64,000 nucleotides of DNA from the NCBI RefSeq assembly GCF_023343835.1, contig NC_064435.1, positions 88,444,788 to 88,508,787 of the forward strand. Reading direction: 5' to 3'. Below are positions 36,215-49,470 of this stretch, piece after piece. The stretch is from Lagopus muta. Lineage: Eukaryota > Chordata > Aves > Galliformes > Phasianidae. The translations under genes were made by a program, and so were the position numbers. Position 1 is the first letter of the stretch; the number at the start of each line of letters is the position of its first letter. The notes beneath the pieces were generated by a model that worked only from the letters and a program-made list of their open reading frames with translations, searched no databases and was not told the origin of the DNA.

Positions 36215-36400
36215 AGCAGTTAGCCCAAGCCTATGCTGTGTGATCCTAGTTTTGATACTTGGCCAGGCTTGCTGTGTGGCCTTCACCACATTCCCCAACT
36301 TTTTAACCTCATTAGCTTCATCAATAAAAATGAGTGATATTTATCCAAGGTCTTTGCAGGAATGTAATAATTACCTAATGTTTAAGGAGACCTAATGCAA
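36215..36400 (+). repeat. MIR-like tRNA-derived SINE trace
   Basis: The order GCTGTGTGGCCTTCACC, then AACTTTTTAACCTC, then TCATCAATAAAAATGAGTGAT, then GGAATGTAATAATTACCTAATG follows the MIR core and tail layout (GCTGTGTGACCTTGGGCAAG...TTAACCTC...ATGAG). Heavily diverged. The call is from memory of the consensus. Confidence 0.5.
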
Positions 36401-36624
36401 TCTCTGTCCTGGACAACACCCTCACCCATCAAACAGCTGGGAATTTAGTAGTATGCCCTCACCCAGACCAGCAACATCATTGTGTGAGCAGTCTCTGTAG
36501 AGCCATAATGGGCTGACAGCTCCCATCTGTATGATTTAGGTAAAGCAGGTGTGTTAGCAGTTTCACAGCTGTTTCAGTAACCATGCTACCTTACTTGGGG
36601 GGCAAAGCAGAAAGCAGAGGGAGC

Positions 36625-36698
36625 TGGCTGCCATCAGGGGTTTGGCTAGGTGACCTCTGAGGCCTTTCTAGCCTGAGGGTATTTGTGATTGTATGATT
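36625..36698 (+). mobile_element. Possible old CR1 3' tail
   Basis: GGCTAGGTGACCTCTGAGG followed by TTCTAGCC and TGTGATTGTATGATT resembles the final 70 bp of CR1, but it is short and diverged. Confidence 0.4.
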
Positions 36699-39299
36699 TG
36701 ATACATGTGAATATAAGCTGCGTTTTAGAGGTGTAATTAGGAAACAAAGAATAGGGGGCATAATCCGATGACCAATACTTTCATCTAAACAAGTAGTATC
36801 CAACATTTGAGGAGGACTGCACACAAAGTGCTTTTCTTCTCCCATCACAGAAACTACACAAGGTTTGGAGCTTGTTGGAAGCGTACTGCTCTTGTGCTCC
36901 ACTGTATATGTGCAAGGGTAAATCTCTATATGCAAACAGAATGGTATCAGCAGGGTCTGACTGCAAGAAAACCTTGCCACTGTAGCCTTGTATGCAGCCC
37001 TTGGATTGCAGATTAAGCAGGCAGATGGTTATTATGCCTTGATGATGATTTTAAAGGCACAAGCGGTAGGAAGAACAAATTTGTTGAATGCTTGAACTCT
37101 TTGTGCTCTTTGGTGCTGTGCAACAGCCTATGCTTAAAAATAGAATTCACTTCCCTCTTGCAGCCCTTTTTTCGGTGATTCCTCAAAGGGATGAAGCCAT
37201 GCCCAGAGCCCACTGGCGAGTGGGCAGCTGGAACCTAGCAGTGAGAGCAGGAGCTTTGATGGTAAGCTTGAGAGGCTGCTGGCAGGACATCTACCCAAAG
37301 GCAGGAAAGAAGGAGGGAGGGAGGGAGAAAAACTGAAAAATAACCACAAAGAAAACAACCCCTTTTTTGAAATTGGAAACTTTAAGGAGATTTATGAACC
37401 TTTGGGTTTATGAAACCACTTTGTGCTTTGGAGTTTGCTGCTGGACAAATCTGACAGTTCAAAGCATGGTGGTTGTTTCCCTCCATTTCAAAAAAAGAAA
37501 GAGAGAAAAAAGCCTTTTAGAGTAGTTTAATTTCAGATGTGCATTGATCTTATAAAACCTCACACTTTGAGTTAACTTGTAAAAATCAGGGAGAGTCAGG
37601 GGAAAAGCCTGTTGCCTTTTAAGTGCAGAGTTACTGTTGGTGATGGGTACTCAGGAGTCCAGCCTGTGAACTCTGCCTTTGCTGTCTGCTCAGTGTCCTC
37701 ATGGGAGCCCTGTGTGACCTGGGGTGTGTTTTGACAGTTGGTGACCCTTGATCCCTATTCCATACAATGTTTAGGCTGGGGAAGCCCAAGAGGATCTCTC
37801 AGACATGACAGCTCATGGCTCCTGGCTGCCTGCACCCGGCTTGGCTCGGCACCTTTGTTTACTTGTGGCCTGCTTTGCTGCCTAGCTGGCCAGCCTCTGA
37901 CACTCGTCACTGAGCCCCCGCAACTGAGCAACCTTCTCCTTGGCCTGCAGCCTGGCATCCTCCCACCTGGGGAATAAAAGGGCTTTGTGCCCTTATGGAG
38001 GGAGAGAAGGGAGAACGAGTGCTTCATGCTACCTTTAGGATTGAAACATAACTCATCTGTATGAGTCTCTAGGCAGCAAAATACATTTTAAGCTCTGTTC
38101 TTGCCATGCTGGGGCCTAATATGGCATTTCCTGTTAGAGAGGGTTTCAAAGAGCTAAACAGTCCGTCCTACGCTAAAACTGCATCCACAGAGCTTTGCTT
38201 TTCTGTGGCTTGTTTCTTCTGCACCTATCATTTCAAAGTGTTGTGTTAATTTCTTTAGAGAATATTCTTGTTCTAAGTTAGTTTGCAGTAAGTTTTGTGA
38301 AAAATATGTATAATTTCCACTGCTTTGAATAGCTTTGGAAGCCAGGTGATCCTCTGCTTCCTTGCTGATCAGGCAGATATTAAACTGGAAATAACACTAT
38401 TGGAACAGTGCACTTAACTCTAAAAATCAAACTTAAATTCTTACATTTTAATTGTATACTTGATAAGGTACTATAAAAGTCTTTGTACAAAATAGGGTAT
38501 TGAGCTTAATGTTACATTCTTCCCAAAATCACACTGAAGCGTTTATAGAATGTGGAGGAAACTGACCTTTGAAGATGACCGAGGTAAACACTACTTTAAA
38601 AACGTGTATGAATGTCTGATAGTCTCAGTTTTATAGCTGGGAAAACGTAGCATCTCTTTTTTGTTTCTTCTGTTCATTCTTCCTTTACATGCCAACCTTG
38701 TAGCATGAATGAAAGTTTTCTTGTCACAGTCTGCTTCAAAGACTAACATCTTGTCTATGGCAGGAGATGAAGTAGTCATTATAGTTTAAGCAAAACTGGA
38801 GATTTTTGTCATTTCTGGGCAAAAATGAATGAAGCTGGAGGAGCTCGCTCCTGTAGACCAGGTAAGAAGGCTTAAGTAGCCTGGTCTTTTTCCAGATTTA
38901 CCCTGGCACTCTTTACCCTTTGGTCAAAGGTCACACTTTATAGAGTTATCTTGTCCTTTGGCTTGCTAACTCCTACAATTACCCCATCTACCTCAGCACA
39001 GTTTGAATTTCACCAACTTGAAACTTAGTCCCTAATTGCCAAGATGCATATGTAAGAATAAAATTGTGACTATGAAAGAAGGCTTTAAACGGCATGGGTT
39101 CCATTTCTTTTTTTTTCTAAACGCAGTGGTAGTATTAATTCACACTCATTAATTCATTCAATTCACATTCTGTGTTTTTGATATCTCTTGGCAGCTTGCA
39201 ACTCTTGAAAGTATTATGTGTTCTCTCCTTTTTCAGAATAAATTTGAGTTTTGCTGTTTGCTCAGTCTTACACCAAAAGACTGTGACAGAAATAAAAGT
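36699..39299. other. Intergenic with a GC-richer patch at 37.7-38.0 kb
   Basis: Mostly AT-rich, but 37650-38010 is clearly richer in G and C and ends with an AATAAAAGG TATA-like element at 37972-37980. The open frames there are overlapping on both strands and none looks coding. No repeat family recognised. Confidence 0.5.
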
Positions 39300-39450
39300 T
39301 ATTTCTCTGCAGTAACACAGTCCATGGTGAAAGAACTGAACTGATTTTCTGGAGACCCGGGTTCAATTCCTAACTCTTTCACAACTCCTGCATCTTCTTA
39401 GGGAGGTTATTTAAGTTTGTAATAGAGTTCTCTATCTACAGATAAGCAGA
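39300..39450 (+). repeat. MIR-like tRNA-derived SINE trace
   Basis: CCCGGGTTCAATTCCTAACT at 39357-39376 resembles a tRNA B box in MIR context. It is followed by GGGAGGTTATTTAAGTTTG and TCTATCTACAGATAAG, as in MIR. No complete tRNA fold is present. Confidence 0.5.
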
Positions 39451-42400
39451 TCTTGTTGTTCTCCCCTGTGAACTTCATTTTGCTAATTAAAACTGCTGAG
39501 TGTGTGTTTTTAGGATCAGTCTTTTTTTTCTGGTGTGTGATGCTTAGCACACCAAGGTTATGACCTCAGTCAGTGTCACACTCCTGATATTCCTGGGAAT
39601 TGAAAGGATTATCCCCTCAGGAAAGCTGAGGAAAGGGAAGGGCAAGGAATCAGTAGGAGTTAGAAGGAAAGGTAATCAAAAGACCTAGGTATATCCCCTT
39701 CCAATTCCTTGCTTTATGTGAATCTCAAGTGATCTCTAGATACAGGCAGAAAGCAGGTATTCATTTTGGAGGTCAGATTACAGGCAGATAGCCTTCTGAT
39801 CCTTTCTTTCTCTAATAAGAATGGCTTGCTTCTTATAACAGAGATAGCAAAAGTTAATTTTACCTGTGCTGCTAATCCCTTGATCCAGTTCTGCTCACCT
39901 TGTTTGGTTAAGAACAGTTACCCTTCTCAGAAATCTATAAATTCCCTGTGGGCACATATTTCCTGTAAAACAAAAGTGAAGTGGTTATACCTTTTCACAT
40001 TTGCTTCTGGGACAGAATTGCTTATTCCAGTGCTTGGAATTATTGAAAGTATTTTGTGAATCCTTTTGGAGAAAAAAGTAAAGGGAAAATTGATTAGTGT
40101 TGGAAGAACTACTCATAGCTTCTGTGCTATCCTCCTAAAATGAAGCTCCTGTCTATTCAGTTCTAGAGAGAGGTTTGTCCTTTGATTCCATAGGTCTAAG
40201 AGTTCATGTTCTGTTTATTCAGTTTCAGTCTCCTTGTGCAAGACTACGAGGAGCCAACTGTGGAAACAAAACTCTCAGCTGCTGAAACTATCAAGTAGTC
40301 AAGATATTACTCAAAAGGCTAAGGCTCTTTTGACTTTCAACCTGGGGTCTGTGAGGTTGATGTGAAAGGATCCTTGCACCACCTGTGGCTAATTAACAAA
40401 GCCAAACTGAAACAGAGCCCAAGAACTGTAATAATTAGTTTCCATTTTGAAATGATGGGCTATAACTTCTCTCCACCTTATGGACCCGCCTCCCCCACAC
40501 CCCATACAGAGGAAGAGAAAAAATAAAAGATGTGTTGGGGAACACATCCCCTTTGTTTTATACAGTAGAAATTGCCAACATGCTGCTGGAGGTTTAAATC
40601 AGTAATGTGTATGTGAAAAGTGGTGAGAGGAGACATCTGAAATGAAAAAACATGCACGTCTTCTCAACAAACCTTGAGAGCTTTTTGTTTCTATGACTTC
40701 CTTATAGGCTACTCTTGGATGGTTCCCAGGACAACCATGTACTGATGATTCTCTTTGAGATCTAGATGTGGTTTAGACATACCTTGCAGGCAGAAGAATA
40801 TATACCACGTTGCTGTAACACACTATATATTGCTGTAATATACTATACATGTTGTTATAACATATTAAAGAGTAATGAGAAAATACAGGAAATATTTTTA
40901 TATTACTATTTATTGTATTTCATCTATTGTTTGTTAGCTGGCTTTATAGGAGCAAATACACATTCAGTGTTTACAAACAATTAAAATATTGGGAGACAGT
41001 TGACAATGCAGTTCAAGATCAATGCACAGTATGTGTTTACACAGTAGATAGAACAATATGGATTATAAAACTATCTATGGCTTTCCTTTGTCTACATGTG
41101 TACATAGTTACCATTGCATATGAAAACATGTCAGAGAGCTTTCCTCAGCATGATTCTGGTGTGTGGACTTAGTAAAGATCTTACAAAATTGGAAATGATG
41201 AGTTAGAAGACACAAATTTCATTCTCTCTTGGTAAAATGAAGAAGGAAAATTATGTGAATCTGTGCCACTGAACTAACACTGAACTATGGACTAAACAAA
41301 TTATGATGGATATCTAGGAGAATTTCCCAAGTGTATCTTATCACTTTCTCACAGCTATACTGATTGCCATCAGTTTCTCTGCATTATTTGCCTTCTAAAA
41401 GGATTTTCATTGCAACTCATCTAGTCCCCTTCCCTCTAGTCCCTTCACCTAGTGCTCACATGATCCAGCAGGAAGCATCTCATGGAGTCATTGAACTTGA
41501 GCTAATGGAATATGACCTTGAAAAAAATGCAGCTTATTTCCAGCACTGAAATATCCTAGCAATTTGCTTTGATTGATACTGAACCTAGCGCAGAATGTCT
41601 GCATTTTGGTTTTGATCCTCTTTGTGCATCATGATATCCATGGTCACCTGTGGCTGATGTGAATTACATTTGCATTTACATACTATAAATGAAGTATGGC
41701 TTTCAGTGTATACTGTTTAATAAAAAGGAATATTTGTGAATGTATACCATAAAGGAGCAGATAAACACAAACCAAAATATTGTTCTCTATTTCTTCCTTA
41801 GATAATAACGCTCATTAAACATATTGAAGGATCATTTAACTCTGTCTCTACAACATCTAGCTTGACCTTAATAACAATGCACTAAACCTTCAGTTGTCCA
41901 ACTTTCTAGAATAAGCAAATGTAACACAAATTCAAGACTGCTGAGCTTTGAGCAATGTATTGTAGAAATTTGGCGCTCTCATTTAGCTCTGCTCTCAGAT
42001 TTGCCAAATTAAGAAAGATAGTTTCTTTTCTTACAGTGGTTGCATTTGGAATGTCTTTGGAAACCTATATACAGAAAAACTGTCTGTGTATAGGTAGTAC
42101 ATAAAGCATTGTGAAGCTTTATGCTTATATATATTGATTTGACAAGAAACTGGTTCCACATACAGTGATGCTCTGAATTGGCAGAGAGTGTGTGACAAAT
42201 GGGAGCTACTCTTTCAGTAGAAAGCTTTCTTTTCAATCATAATTGATTTAGTTTGATCAGATCAGAAGTCCTTTTACCCTACATGCACGTATTAATAAAA
42301 TAGGCTAGTGAAATTTAAGTGCACCTGGTGAAATGTAATTCTATAAGTCCTAATGCAGTCATGGTATATATGCTGCTGTATATATGTTGCTGTAAAAGAC

Positions 42401-42837
42401 ATGAGAGGCACTTGCAAAGAGAATTTGCAAATGACAAAGAATAGTGTTTGCAAATCATTTTTTTCCAGAAGAAATGAGTCTGTTGAAAGTTTTGAAAGAT
42501 CCTGAGTTGATAAGTTTGAGCAACATTGGTTCCTATTAAAGTGGTTTTATTCTAAGGTTTTGTTCTTCTTACAAGGCTTGGAAATGGGACATCACTGTAC
42601 TTCACTGCGGCTTATCCACTCGCTATCACAGCTGTAAATTGTGTGGTTTTTTTGCTGCTGAATTGGCCATGGCTGGACTGAACTGGAATTTGATGTTTTC
42701 TATGAGACACAGTATGGCAACAGAATGTAAGCTGTCATTGCACAACAGTAAACTTTGTGGGAGAAACCTTTTACACCCATCAGGATATTATGACTGCTTC
42801 CTATTCTAGGCATTCAAAACAGACACTACTATGCTCG
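39451..42837. other. Intergenic, no gene recognised
   Basis: AT-rich sequence with a short tandem repeat at 40810-40866 and no coding region I can support. Confidence 0.55.
40810..40866 (+). repeat. About 20-bp imperfect tandem repeat
   Basis: TTGCTGTAACACACTATATA, then TTGCTGTAATATACTATACA, then a decayed third unit. Low copy number and imperfect. Confidence 0.65.
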
Positions 42838-43329
42838 CATGGGGCCCCAGCACGAGAAGGACGTGGGCTTGATGCAGATTCCAGATGAGGCCACAAGTGT
42901 GATCAGAGGACTGGAACAGTTGTGCTGTGAAGAAAAACTGAGAAAGCTGGGTTTATTTAGCCTAGAGAAGAGAAGACTCTGTAGAGTCCTTTATAGATGT
43001 CTTCCAGCGCATAAAAGGGGACTACAAGAAAATGAGGAGGGGACTCTTTTTTGGGGGTCAGTAGTAATAGAACTAGGGGTAATGATTTTGAACTAAAAAC
43101 AGGGAGATTTGGATTAGATATTAGTAAGAAATTATTTACTGAGGACGGTGAGGTACTGGAACAGGCTGCCTAGAGAAGTTGTGGATGCCCCAACCCTGGA
43201 GATGTTCAAGGCCAGTGTGGATGGGGCTTTGGGCAGCTTGGTTTTGTGAGGGGTGTCCCTGCCCATGGTAGGGAGTTTGGGACTAAATGGTCTTTAAGGC
43301 CCCTTTCATCTCAAACAATTCTATGATTC
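42838..43329 (+). mobile_element. CR1 LINE 3' portion
   Basis: From the GGCCCCAGCACGAGAAGG end of ORF2 through TTTATTTAGCCTAGAGAAG and the 3' UTR to CAATTCTATGATTCCA. The remaining frame is about 80 codons. Moderately diverged. Confidence 0.9.
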
Positions 43330-45689
43330 CATTTTGTGTTTCTGTATCCTTAATCTGTATGAATTCAGTAATACATACCATATGTTGGTTACATTTCCTC
43401 ATGACATGTGGTATAAGTAGTACTAAGCCCATGTGTTCGGGCTCAGAATAATTCCATCTGGTTTCAGGAAAACTGTCTGTGGTATGCATCATTTCAATTG
43501 AGAATGTAATAATGATGTAATAATTAATAATGTGATTTAAATATTTTTCTTTTAGTTAATAGTACTTCAAATCTTTGAATAATTGGAGTTGATCTAAGAA
43601 TTTCTGATCTACTGTCTACACAAAAAAAGAAAATTGATCACCTGCTGAACATAGTCTTCTCCTCTTTTTTCTTTCTCCCATCTTCTCTGGAGAGGTTTGC
43701 TAACTAACCATTGGCATGATGGTATTGTTTCACCATATTTCTAAAAAGACAATAACAAATACTGGTCATTAACATGCCTCTGAAGTGCTCGTATAAAACT
43801 GCTATTAGGAAAACTTACGTTATTATGATGCTACCTGCATTTGCTTCCAATCTGAATACAAATTATTGACCTACAACTGCTTAAAAGAAACCAAATCCCT
43901 CTAATCACTTACAAAAATTCAGAAGTCTGCTCTTAAATTAGAGGATTAACTGGTTAGGATTGATTTTGCATATGGAGCAGCAGGAGGAAAAGGGCATCCT
44001 GAGTCATGTAACTGGTCTTGTTTATCTCAGTGAGAGAGAGAGGAAAATTTAATTTAGTGCATGCAGTTTAGCATGCAAAAGGTCAAACTGGTGCATGCCT
44101 GCAGGTAGTTAATCAGAGGAGTGCAGTAATTCCCAAACAGTGCTAAGCAATAGAAATGTAAATATTGGCCCCTTGCTCTGTGAGGCTGAATTCAGCTGAT
44201 ACTCATAAAACCCTCTTACTTATTTCATGACTCTTTTACATGATACAAATGTGTTTATTTAAAGGAGAAGGTGTCTTTCCACCCTCAGTTCTTTTATCAT
44301 CTCCAGTCAATTTGGAACAGACTGTCAGAACTGGAGTGCAACTGGGATAGGGTATGTCGAGGGTGGATTCAAATTTGGTTTTAGTCTAAAAAAATTTCTG
44401 ACACATGGCATGTGCCATCTGACAGTGGAGAAAAGGCCTCAGATCAATACCAGTTTGGAATAAAGGCCATGGCTTTATCAGCAGAGAGCAGCTTGGTCAT
44501 GGTGAGGGAAGAGTGTACGTGTAAAAGTCACTGACAAGTCTTTTGTTACAGAACACTTTGCTCCCTCCTTTGCCCTCTGCTTTTCTCTTCTCCTCCCATA
44601 TTTTTACATTCCCAATCAATTTAAAGTTTTGCTCAGTACTTTCAACTCAGTGCAGGTGGTAATAGCCTGTAGTGTAGCACGAGTGAACTATTGTGCATTC
44701 TTTTCAGTTTCCCAGATGTGTGGTGTAATTTGCCAAAAGATACCATTTGTCCCCATTTCCCTTTTGTAAATATACACTGAGCAGCTATTTTTTTCCTTTT
44801 CCTTCACAAGGTCTCATAGAAAACTGCTTTTCTTCCAGCTTTCATCTACTTATATCTTCTGTTCTTGCAGTGCCACTCTCTGATACTATATTGTATCCTA
44901 TTCAGTATAACAAACCCCAATCCCAAAATAAATTGTACTCAGATTACTCTGCTAAGTCTTAGGCCTGATTGGGGCTCTCTATATGTGGCAAGCTTGGAAT
45001 TCACATTTCCCTCCCAGATGCCAGAAAATGGTGTAGGCAAGCAAAACCAGAAAACTGTAGAGGCTGTTGTACAAATGCAACTGCTTTCTTATTTAGCACA
45101 GTTAGTCACAGTATCCTATTTTCACTTCCCAAAATCTGCCCTTACAGGTTTGCTTCGGGGCATAAAGCTTGGATTCTGATCTGCAAATTCATGTGTGGTT
45201 TGGGTGCTCACTATGAGCTTCTCACAGGGAGTGCTGAGTTGCTTCAGCTCACATTGTATTTATGGTAAGTGGAAGGTAAGTGAAAAGCCTCCTTGGGAAG
45301 GAGGCTCCCCTCTCTTTGCAGTGTGATAATATGTTTGAGCTTTGCTTGGACATGTGTAGTCTCCAAACATTTGGAACCGAATGAGTCAGCTATAATCTAA
45401 TGTAAACCTTGTTTACTCAAGGACAAGTTGAGGACAAGATGAGGAGTAGTTTTAATGATCTTGAACTGTTCATGGATTTTCAGGAGGCAATAACATTTTT
45501 GACTGTGGCATGAATTTTAATTTTTAAATAATGGAAATGTACCCTGACAGGGTATATTCAGATCTTCTGTAGTTCACAGTGATTGGTAAGGGACCAGCAC
45601 AAGGACTGTTTCTCTTCTCTTCCAACCCATTTTTTCAGTACTTAAAGACAGTTTCTAAACAAAATGGAGACTGACTTTTTACAGTGTGA
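43330..45689. other. Intergenic, no feature recognised
   Basis: Single-copy-looking sequence. Overlapping plus-strand frames of about 100 codons at 44865-45268 lack a domain and a shared coding pattern. Confidence 0.55.
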
Positions 45690-45967
45690 TAGTGATAGGA
45701 CAAGGAGGAACAGTTTTAAACAAAAAGAGGGAGATTTAGGTCAGATATTTGGAAAACGTTCTTTACTCAGAGTGTGGTGAGGCACTGGAACAGGCTGCCC
45801 AGGGAGACTGTGGATGCCCCATCCCTGGAAGTGTTTAAGGCCAGGTTGGATGAGGTCCTGTGTAGGCTGATCTTGCGGGTAGCAATTGTGCTACCCAGGT
45901 GGAACTAGATGACTGTAAATGTTCTTTTTGATCAAAGCCATTCTGTGATCCTATGATTCTATGATCT
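45690..45967 (+). mobile_element. CR1 LINE 3' UTR
   Basis: ACAAGGAGGAACAG, GGCACTGGAACAGGCTGCCC, GGCCAGGTTGGATGAGG and terminal GATCCTATGATTCTATGATC mark a 5'-truncated CR1 tail. Confidence 0.92.
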
Positions 45968-48189
45968 CAGTGGCAGGGCTGAGCAGGTGAAGGCTTACAT
46001 CTCTGCTGAACTGTGGAGTAGAAATATGCCACTCATGGAAGCTTTTCAGTGACTTAGCCATATGAGTGGGAGTCCTGGCTGCGAAAGGCAGCTGACTGCT
46101 TCCTGTGTGAATGTTTGATTTTGCTTACTGATACATGAAGCAGAGAGAGAGAGATGCCCACCTTTTTCATCTGCTTTTTCCTGTATTTTCCTACTAATAG
46201 AAGGAAAGAGAAAAGAATTTGAGAAAGGGAGATGGGAAAACACAACTTTCCATTTCCTTTTCATAAATCTAGAGTGAGCCCGCTGGATGTGATCCAAAAA
46301 ATCTAACAGTTTTTGGCTCTATTTTCTGCACCCTTCTCAGCCACAAATATTGATTTAATTGACTATACACCTTAACAACTTTGCAGTTACTTGATGGCAT
46401 TTCCACTATTATTGTTGCCTAGTTATCTACCATCGCATAAACAAATTAAGGCTGTGGTCCAGCATCAGAGAATGTCCACTTCAAATTCCACAGAGGGTGA
46501 CAACAAAGCCCTCGACTGAGGAGGAGAGAAGTTGGAAAGGTAAACTGGCAGTAGTACACTCTCATTTGGTCCTGTAAACAAGTGCTTAAACTTAAGACTA
46601 CGAGTAGCTACTTTGATTGAACTTAGTGAGGAAGATGGTGTGTAAAATTAAGTGCATAGAGAAGTCTTTGCAGAACTAGGGCTTAAACCACACTCAGTGG
46701 TTTGTCATGATTTGTTACTTACCTTTTGTGTGTGTCTCTTTATGTGTGCTTAGAGACAGAGTGTGTTTCCAAGCTATGAACTCTGAATAAGAAAATGATA
46801 ACTTTGTGTTTCTCATTTTCTGTTTTTTATGCCACAGTTTTCATGAACAGGATAAATCTTTTGAAGCTTCCAACAAGATATATTGGAGACAGTAGATTTC
46901 AGTCCACACAGCCAAATTTCCTCATAAATGTCCTCATTGTATTCCTAAATCCATAGCTCTCAAAATAGACTTAAGTCGCTCTGCCCAAGAAAGAGAAGGA
47001 GAATTGTGAGTCACTTGTAAACAGTGTAACGAAGTCTTGATTCGTGTAGTACAGAGTTGTTGTTTAGCAATCGTTGTTTAGCTATGTCCTCTGGAGAATC
47101 AAACTGAAGAATGTATTGGGCTTCTTAAGTGCTAGACAGTCAAGCACATCTATTACTGTTGGAGAACATTGTAACAGGAACACATGAATAGGTCAAAAGA
47201 GTCATACATCATTTTTTGAACAAGCATCTTCTACCTACTGCTTCTCAACCCCCCAGGAATTGTTGGTTGCATAGGGAATAACCTGAAAGTAGAGTGTAAT
47301 ACACAGTTTGGGTTGTGTTTGCTCTGCAACCCCATATGGACATCGAGAGTGCACACTAAGAGTTTCTTTGTATGAAGTGGATTCCTCAAGTGAATGTTAA
47401 AGTACACATGCAGGGAGCAGCCAGCATGGTGTAAATTCACACTGTAGCTTGTAAATTCACACCCTACCTTCCTTGTATAAGCAAAGCTATGGTCAAGGCT
47501 TTACATTCATTCCACTGGCATAAACCTGAATGAATAGATGAACCTTACACCTTGCCCTGAAGGTAAACACATTTGAGCTAATGTGAAGCTTAATGGAAGG
47601 AGTGCTTTCAGAAGCCAGGGTATAGCCATAGAAAGTTGAGGGAGAGTTAATAAAAATACTTGAGGAATTCTCAGTGGCCATAATGTCAGAGGGAGATCAC
47701 CTAGCAGACCTGAAATACATGAGGATGAAATACATGCTCATTGAAACACATGCACATTGAAATACAGCTACAGACTTCCTAACCTGTGTGGAGAATCTTA
47801 ATTTGAACTGCAGTATACTGCATGTCTATGGCTTTGCTCTATATTGCCCACAGACATTTAAAATCTTTTTTGAGTATTTTGAACTGTCGTTCCAAACTAC
47901 CACTACTTGACAGCCCTTTAAGACACAGTCATCCAAGGCTGAGGCGATTCCTGTCTTCAGCAGGACAACAACAGCAATCTCGTCTGCTCAGGTTTCATGG
48001 AGGGTCAAAAGCAGCATAGAGTGAACACCTTTCTTTCCTCTTGCTGCTGCTACTTTTGCATGAATATACACAGAGCTGCCTTTCACGTTTTATTAGATTT
48101 TTATGTGAAAAGACTATCTTTGTCCAAATGTGCATGAGCCATTCACATGTGTGAGACATCAGTGTAAGAAGAGAGCAAGTCTGAGAGCA
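45968..48189. other. Intergenic, no feature recognised
   Basis: No gene or repeat family supported; only short domain-free open frames. Confidence 0.55.
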
Positions 48190-48390
48190 CCTCATGAGGC
48201 TGAATGCATATGAGTATATGGGGTCAGATGACATGCATTTCAGGGTCCTAAAGGAACTGGTTGATGAGGTTGCCAAGCTACTCTCCATCATACTTGAAAA
48301 ATCATGGCTGTTAGGCAAAGTCCCTGGTGACTGGAGAAAAGGAAACATCACTCCCATATTCGTGAAAAGGAGAAAGGAAGACCTAAAAGT
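48190..48390 (+). mobile_element. CR1 ORF2 reverse-transcriptase fragment
   Basis: The frame reads MRLNAYEYMGSDDMHFRVLK, then LSIILEKSW and VPGDWRKGNITPIF, which is the N-terminal RT region of CR1 ORF2, the same segment as in copies A and B but clearly diverged. The frame leaves CR1 homology after about 48390. Confidence 0.88.
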
Positions 48391-48731
48391 TTTCAGTTCT
48401 ATTAAATATTGCTTCTTAATTGGTTATGCATGAAAAAATCAGCAGTATCGTTTACTCCAACCGACTGCAATGGACAGAGACTACCTGCATAGCATGGCTC
48501 AGCACTTGGCTAAAGACTTCACATGGCCAAGCCACTAGGATACATTGTACTTGGAAAGGGAGTATTTGGCTGAAATGGCAGTGTTATTCCTCATTCTTGC
48601 TGTGAACGTTGCAGGGTCTGTAACCCATAGGTCACAGAGCAAGCCAGGTGTTTGTGCTCCCTGAATACTGTGTTGTGAAACTCTTCTAGTTGTCAGCAAA
48701 CTGTAGATATATTGAACTCAGTAGTTACATG

Positions 48732-48959
48732 TTTTGGGGGAAGTTCTTTCCTATGAGAGTGGTGAGGTGCTGGAACAGCTGCCCAGAGAGGTTGTGGATG
48801 CCCTGTCCCTGGAGGTGTTCAAGGCCAGGTTGGATGGGGCCCTGGGCAGCCTGGGCTGGTATTAGATAGGGAGGTTGGCGGTCCTGCCTGTGGCAGGGGG
48901 GTTGGAGATTCATGATCCTTGAAGTCCCTTCCAACCCAAGCCATTCTATGATTCTATGA
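48732..48959 (+). mobile_element. CR1 LINE 3' UTR
   Basis: GGTGAGGTGCTGGAACAGCT, GGCCAGGTTGGATGGGGCC and CCATTCTATGATTCTATG. Close in sequence to the 3' end of copy B. It may be the tail of the same insertion as 48190-48390 if the intervening 340 bp is secondary, but I see no CR1 there. Confidence 0.92.
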
Positions 48960-49144
48960 AATGGTTTGAGCAGAAAATAGCCCATGTTAGTATTATCTTT
49001 AAGGAAAGATGAAGTAATGTAATGCAATTATAAGAGCCTGAAATATGGCTGATTTATTGAGACACCATATTTGGCTTCAGCAACTGAAAAAAAACCAGCT
49101 GAAAAGATCTGGGAAGTAAGAAACATAACAGGGACGTTTTGGTT

Positions 49145-49167
49145 AAAAAAAAAAAAAAAAAAAAAAA
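49145..49167. repeat. A23 homopolymer
   Basis: 23 consecutive A on the plus strand, not attached to a recognised SINE or pseudogene. Confidence 0.9.
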
Positions 49168-49252
49168 GACTACTGAATGTGAATTGCAGGTTTTGGAAAT
49201 ACAGGCACAAATTCTGTTTTTATTCAAACATGACTTAAATAATTATGAATAG

Positions 49253-49470
49253 ACAGAATCATTGCTCTTCTTTCTTTCTTTCTTCAACCCCGCTCTTGCT
49301 GTGAGCACCTTTCATATATTGGAAGAGAGCAATCAGGTTTCCCTTCAGCCTCCTCTTCCTCAGACTAAGCAGCCCCAGTTCCTTTGGTCTCTCCTCATAG
49401 GACATATTCTCCAAGCCCTTCACAAGCCTTGTTGCCCTTCTTTGGACTTTACAGGTAGCTTTACACCATC
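49253..49470 (-). mobile_element. CR1 end of ORF2, minus strand
   Basis: The minus-strand frame reads [20 protein letters not shown], then [20 protein letters not shown], the conserved C-terminal segment of CR1 ORF2. Both ends are cut and no 3' octamers remain. Confidence 0.88.

Noticed and set aside
36591-36980. 129-codon minus-strand open frame
   Set aside because: No domain, no signal peptide, overlaps two other open frames in the same place and includes a CR1-like tail; probably chance.
37738-38027. Opposing 79- and 90-codon open frames in the GC-richer patch
   Set aside because: Open on both strands because of base composition; no recognisable protein features.
39350-39380. tRNA gene candidate from a GGTTCAATTCC B box
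   Set aside because: No acceptor stem, anticodon arm or A box at the right distance; the context fits a MIR-like SINE.
44865-45268. Overlapping 100-codon plus-strand open frames
   Set aside because: Two frames overlap without domain or splice support; composition is that of non-coding sequence.
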